Shown piece by piece: positions 60,058-64,000 of a stretch of 64,000 bases of DNA. The translations under genes were made by a program, and so were the position numbers. Position 1 is the stretch's first letter; every line of letters begins with the position of its first letter. The stretch is from Arcuatula senhousia (taxonomy: Eukaryota > Mollusca > Bivalvia > Mytilida > Mytilidae). The stretch is from contig OZ020306.1 in the NCBI GenBank assembly GCA_963971305.1, forward strand, positions 37,283,512 through 37,347,511. Reading direction: 5' to 3'. The notes under the pieces are model-generated. The model worked only from the letters and a program-made list of their open reading frames with translations. It searched no databases and was not told where the DNA came from.

Positions 60058-61064
60058 AATATGATTAAGGCCCTGCCTTTTTAGCGAGCATCGAAAACTT
60101 ATATACCTTTTAAAAATAAATCCATGTGCTCGACCGGCTGAGTTTAACGTAAAGAGCGAATTTTTAAAAAAGTAATTAAATAGTAGCAAAGTCTGACCCC
60201 ATCCAAACCCAAATTATATGCACTTGAGAAAGTTGTTGTTAAAATATCTGGGATCAATACAGCTGTACCTACTTATTAAAAATTCAATTATTTGTGCAAT
60301 TAATGAATCCTGTAACATTCTGGGACGACATTAAGCGGGGACGAAATTATCCATTTTATGGATTACGTTACGTCATTTCCTTGTCAGAGTATTTCGCGCT
60401 TCTTCAGCAGACCAAAACAACATTCAGATTCCGTCAGGTTTTGTGAGATTTTTTTAGGATCAGTGTTTTATTTGAAGCATTGGTAACAAAAGGTACATTG
60501 AGAAACCTGGTGGAAAAAAAACGGTAAAGTAAAAATATCATGCGGGACCGAGGAAAGTGAGTGAAACATCACAGGATGGGACTCTTCTTTCATTTTCAGG
60601 TAAGTACCTTTTATTTATTATTATGAGTAGGTTTTCTTCAGTTAATTTATGTATTTCTTTATCTTATTTTATCTTGCTTAGAATTTAACAAAGCTTGGCC
60701 ACGGTCAGTATCATGCATTTGTCAATGGGACAATGTTGACAAAAGCTAGCTCGGTAATTTCCGGAAAATCGTTTTTCAGCGGAAAAGACCGAAGGGTGTT
60801 TAAATAAAAATCTGTGTGTAAAAATAAACAAGTGGGTGAATGAGGGTTTTATCGCTGTTTTTGAATTTCAATATTTATATTTTTGCATAACAGATTATGA
60901 TGTATTTTTTCATAAGCCCAGAGGGTTGATTGTTTTACTTGCTCCGTGCCTATTATTTTTTTCACTCCGTAAAAGTAAACCTGTTCCGGTTTTATCGTCA
61001 GTGTATTTCTGGCACATCTCAAAACATGCACAATGCCGTAGTGCTCGCATCTGCGATGCTCGCT
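60058..61064. mobile_element. 1.0-kb insertion with AGCGAGCATCG inverted ends, copy 2 only
   Basis: In copy 1, 'gagctacct' (13,806-13,814) runs straight into 'atgagtaaac'. Here 1,007 bp intervene. AGCGAGCATCG lies near the left end (60,083-60,093) and its exact complement CGATGCTCGCT ends at the right boundary (61,054-61,064). There is no ORF of note. Positions 60,595-60,610 contain 'cattttcag' next to 'gtaagtacc', which may be chance splice signals. No clear target duplication is seen, so a deletion in copy 1 is an alternative. Confidence 0.68.
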
Positions 61065-61212
61065 ATGAGTAAACAAATCAATTGATCAGCTATAAACCCC
61101 TTTTATAACCAATAAAACAGTGTCACTTAAGTTGTCTAAGTTTGTCGCTCTTAAAACTAAATTTTATAAATCAAAAGTGCTCGTTCCAAGTAAGGTTATT
61201 ACCCCTTAATTT

Positions 61213-61332
61213 AGCTGCAGTTCTGTAGCTGTATATGGTCCTTGTGCTTTTTTTTTTATTTTTGCGGACCATAGATGGTGCGCCAAATCACAAAAAATAA
61301 AAAAAGGACCACAAAGAGCTACGAACCTCAGC
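61213..61332. repeat. Imperfect long inverted repeat (copy 2)
   Basis: This is the twin of 13,963-14,082. Several point differences lie in the arms, but pairing is largely preserved. Confidence 0.72.
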
Positions 61333-61732
61333 TACCCTAAACTATATTCAATAGATTATGTTTCGATTCGGTTTTCACACGTATGTCAATATTTTATTGG
61401 GAAAAAGCAGCAACTCTGTTTATTTAAAATGATAGAATCAGAAAAAGGCTTTTTTCTTTTATTGACATGGAAAAAATTGTAACAAGATAAGGCGACGTTT
61501 GTTTACTTATGTTATTAAATACAAACAACACTGACAAGAAGACATTCAAAAGCAATCTTATTAATGTGTATCGTAAAGGATAATTGAATCAAATACTTTT
61601 ACTAAGGATTATATCAAATTTTGTCAAAACCTCAAATATCTTCAAGTTATAACCGGAAGAAGATAACAACGTTAATGAGAAGGCAATATATCCTAATGCC
61701 CTGTTTCGTTTGAAGTTTTATTCAATTATAAT

Positions 61733-63015
61733 AGCACAGCGGCCAAGTGACGAAAAGTGGCTTATTTTCAGAGTTTAATGGGCATCCATATTATAGGGCT
61801 AGTTTTTCCACTACGTTTTCTTCAACATCTATATTTTCAATTTCAAGAGGTTGTACAAAAATCGTAATGCACGTTTTTGAATTATTCGTATTTTAAAAAA
61901 AGGGGGGGGGGTGTTTAACGGAAGGTAATCACTGTGTACAAAAAAATACAAAAAATTACCACATTATCGCAATTTATAATTATTTTCTTTTGTTCATCTT
62001 GACATTTGATGTTTAAACTTTAAGTAAACGCACCTTTTTAAGTTCAAATGTCAGTTTTGTCCCTATAGTTTAACTTCTAAAAAAGCTTTAAAAATTCCGA
62101 TTTTTTTTTCACATTTTCTTTGTTTTTAATTAAAAACTTAAACGTTTACACGACTTTTTAATTGAAAATTAAATTTATAATGGCTTGTATTAATGGCCTA
62201 TCAAGTATTAGTTTTATCGCTCGTTTAATAATGATTTTATAGAATCTTTTAAATGAAAAATCTTTGTTGTCCATGCAGCTAAATGCACGGATATTTGATC
62301 GTTCATGTGTTCTTCTTAAAGTTTCTGGTACGGAATCCGAAAACCTTTTATATTGCCCACGACAAACACACAAAAATACATGCAAAAACAAGTTTGAAAA
62401 TAATTGTTTTTGGGAGGATGTATTCACTGGTAAATAGTACTTTGCATTTACGTCACAATATCTTATGCATCTCCTTGATTTAAAGAGTATTTTTTGTTGG
62501 TTTTGTTTACTGTATGTATATTTTAAGAATCGTAGGAGAAGAGATTTTGCTTGTCATCTTTTACTACAAATATTGTCAATATTTGCCATTAGCATTAATT
62601 TTGAAAAGATGTACATAGTTCTCCTTAAAAAAATTATTGTACCGGAAAGATTGTTAACACGAGGAAAATGAGTTTGTTTGGTGTTTTTTTTCTAATAATA
62701 ACATGAGAAACTATTATTATTCATCATGCCTTTTTATTTACGGAAAAATCAGAGCCTAGTTTTTTGTTTGCCCGCTAATTTTAAATTTATATAGATTTTC
62801 AAAAGCACCATGCGGCCAGCCTTTTTATTTCAAGTCAAACACTGGTCTGCTCTTTTATTTCATAATTCACATTGCCCCCCTCCCCTTTTTCATTGAAAAT
62901 CAAATATAGTTGCTCCCCGAATATGAAATTTTTAAAAGTTAAATCATCTGTGAAATTTTGCACTTCATGTATCGTCGACTGCATGGCATTATGTGATACA
63001 CAATTGATTCATAAA
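61733..63015. other. Right flank beyond the duplication, nothing supported
   Basis: AT-rich DNA with a G8 run at 61,902-61,912. Short frames on both strands lack context and are not called. Confidence 0.5.
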
Positions 63016-63019
63016 GAAC

Positions 63020-63330
63020 TGCATCTGAATTTACATCTTGAAATTCCCTTCTTGTTTAGCAACATTCCTTACCATTCGGTCTATGTTTTTTTCGCAATTT
63101 GTTCGTTATTAGAATGCATGTAGCTAAAGGATAGGTCAGTATTTCTTTGATTTTCTTGAAAGAGTCACTCCCAAGAATAAAGAAAACTGCAAACACGGGG
63201 CTATGTAGCTCTATAGTTCTTGCCTCCATTAAGAATAAAGGAAACCTAATGTGCACATAGCCAAATAAGGTACAATATATTTTGATATCTCTGTCAGATT
63301 CTTAGAGATGTGAGTTTGTTGTAGATTTCA
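63020..63330 (+). pseudogene. Highly decayed RT-element fragment
   Basis: Translation in changing frames gives 'LHLNLHLEI', 'PFLFSNIP', 'SVYVF', then about 63,187 'LQTRGYVAL' and about 63,285 'ISLSDS'-like text. These line up with 'YLDLHLEID', 'PFLCSN', 'GVYIFQ' and 'LLTQGYVAP' of the relic at 58.4-58.9 kb, with an internal deletion and several stops. It is older than the other fragments. Confidence 0.55.
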
Positions 63331-64000
63331 CCTACATGTAGTAAAACAATTCATTTACTATGAGACAGGTGTGCGGCATCAAGCTGAAACATCAACGCTT
63401 CGTAAGATTCTTAGCTCCCTGTACTGCTGACGATTGCAGTTGAATTGATGTGTCTGTTTGGCTTGTACCTAGTTTTTGTTTTAAGGGGTTTGCTCTTTTT
63501 TACTTCATGAGAGGGCAAACACAAACATTTAAAAAGACATTTACAAATGCGAACGCGAATCTTAGTTTAACTTTTCAAATTTCATTCTATTTTTGTAAAA
63601 GAAATCTGTGGCATCTGTGGTGTTGTTGATTCTGGTCTTCTTTAATCTAGTGACAAACTTAAGAAAAACACTGTCGGAATTGCATTGTCTTGTTCGTCTC
63701 CAGCAAATTGGTGCACCCATCCAAATTTCGTCGCATTGTCTTGTTCGTCTCCAGCAAATTGGCGCACCCATCCGAATTTCGTTATTTTAATGTTTTGTGA
63801 TATCGAATAAAACAATTACTGGATGAGAAAAGCTAAAATTTTTAGCTCATAATTGCCATTTGAGTCGAAGTTGTTTGATGGTCCATTTATGAAATGTGGG
63901 TCTCCAAAGGTCAGTCATATCTTTTTTTCGTGATTTTGTATAATAGAATGATCATTTAAGATAAGTTTTTTTTTAAATTTTAATCTAGTGCCATAGTGTA
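63331..64000. other. Window end, no gene supported
   Basis: Only the 51-bp tandem pair is recognisable. Confidence 0.5.
63682..63783 (+). repeat. 51-bp tandem duplication
   Basis: Two adjacent units of 51 bp ('gcattgtcttgttcgtctcc ... atttcgt') differ at three positions. 51 is a multiple of three, so a frame repeats 'HCLVRLQQIGAPI', but there is no start or wider ORF. Confidence 0.9.

Larger units (their letters stand above)
44642..61732 (+). repeat. Segmental duplication, copy 2
   Basis: This is the direct-orientation partner of 264-18,821. Copy-specific pieces are: a 1.2-kb block at about 46,720-47,935; a tandem duplication at 49,584-49,925; a hairpin insert at about 54,530-54,625; a 0.65-kb insert at about 55,198-55,850; and a 1.0-kb insert at 60,058-61,064. 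It has an empty TTAA site at 61,515-61,518 where copy 1 carries its 4.34-kb element. Similarity breaks at about 61,732, after which the sequence is unrelated to the continuation of copy 1. Confidence 0.93.

Overview
The window reads as nuclear DNA of a bivalve mollusc, most likely a mussel. It is AT-rich, intron-rich and sparsely coding. It is packed with small non-autonomous transposons, among them TIR elements with TTAA or TA target sites and a MITE whose ends carry the 'ACTGTGG...TTCGTGGG' type of sequence familiar from bivalve genomes. It also carries decayed RT fragments and a tyrosine-recombinase retrotransposon. Nothing looks bacterial or organellar. The species call is inference from repeat style, not from a marker gene.

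The backbone is a direct segmental duplication. Copy 1 (about 264-18,821) and copy 2 (about 44,642-61,732) align nearly end to end and are separated by about 26 kb. Each copy has since gained or lost pieces, so each serves as the empty-site control for the other. Copy 1 alone carries a 4.34-kb insertion flanked by TTAA (14,264-18,603) that holds a 1.1-kb array of 21-bp palindromic units. Copy 2 alone carries a 1.2-kb block with 145-bp tandem repeats, a 0.65-kb insert, a 0.1-kb hairpin insert, a 1.0-kb insert and a local 172-bp tandem duplication. Both copies share a broken RT relic and one 138-bp exon on the minus strand. The three differences between the two exon copies are all synonymous, while the flanking intron has diverged much more.

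Between the copies, 18.8-29.8 kb is a graveyard of small transposons, tandem repeats, tRNA-like segments and RT 3' ends. From 29,801 to 37,273 lies a complete Ngaro/PAT-type (DIRS order) retrotransposon on the minus strand. It has split direct repeats with a shared AGT/ACT junction, a zinc-knuckle gag interrupted by a GT-AG intron, an RT-RNase H ORF broken by one stop codon, and an intact-looking tyrosine recombinase with R, H-x-x-R, H and Y all present.

From 38.4 to 42.7 kb there is a cellular gene on the minus strand that long-ORF inspection would miss. It consists of short exons with good splice sites and mostly matching phases, and it includes a Cys-rich segment and a hydrophobic stretch. 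I do not recognise the family. The retrotransposon lies just downstream on the same strand and may sit inside this gene. Upstream of it, 42.9-44.0 kb is an array of about 126-bp units, each with a CCATTTT/AAAATGG palindrome. The last 2.3 kb holds another dead RT fragment and a 51-bp tandem duplication.
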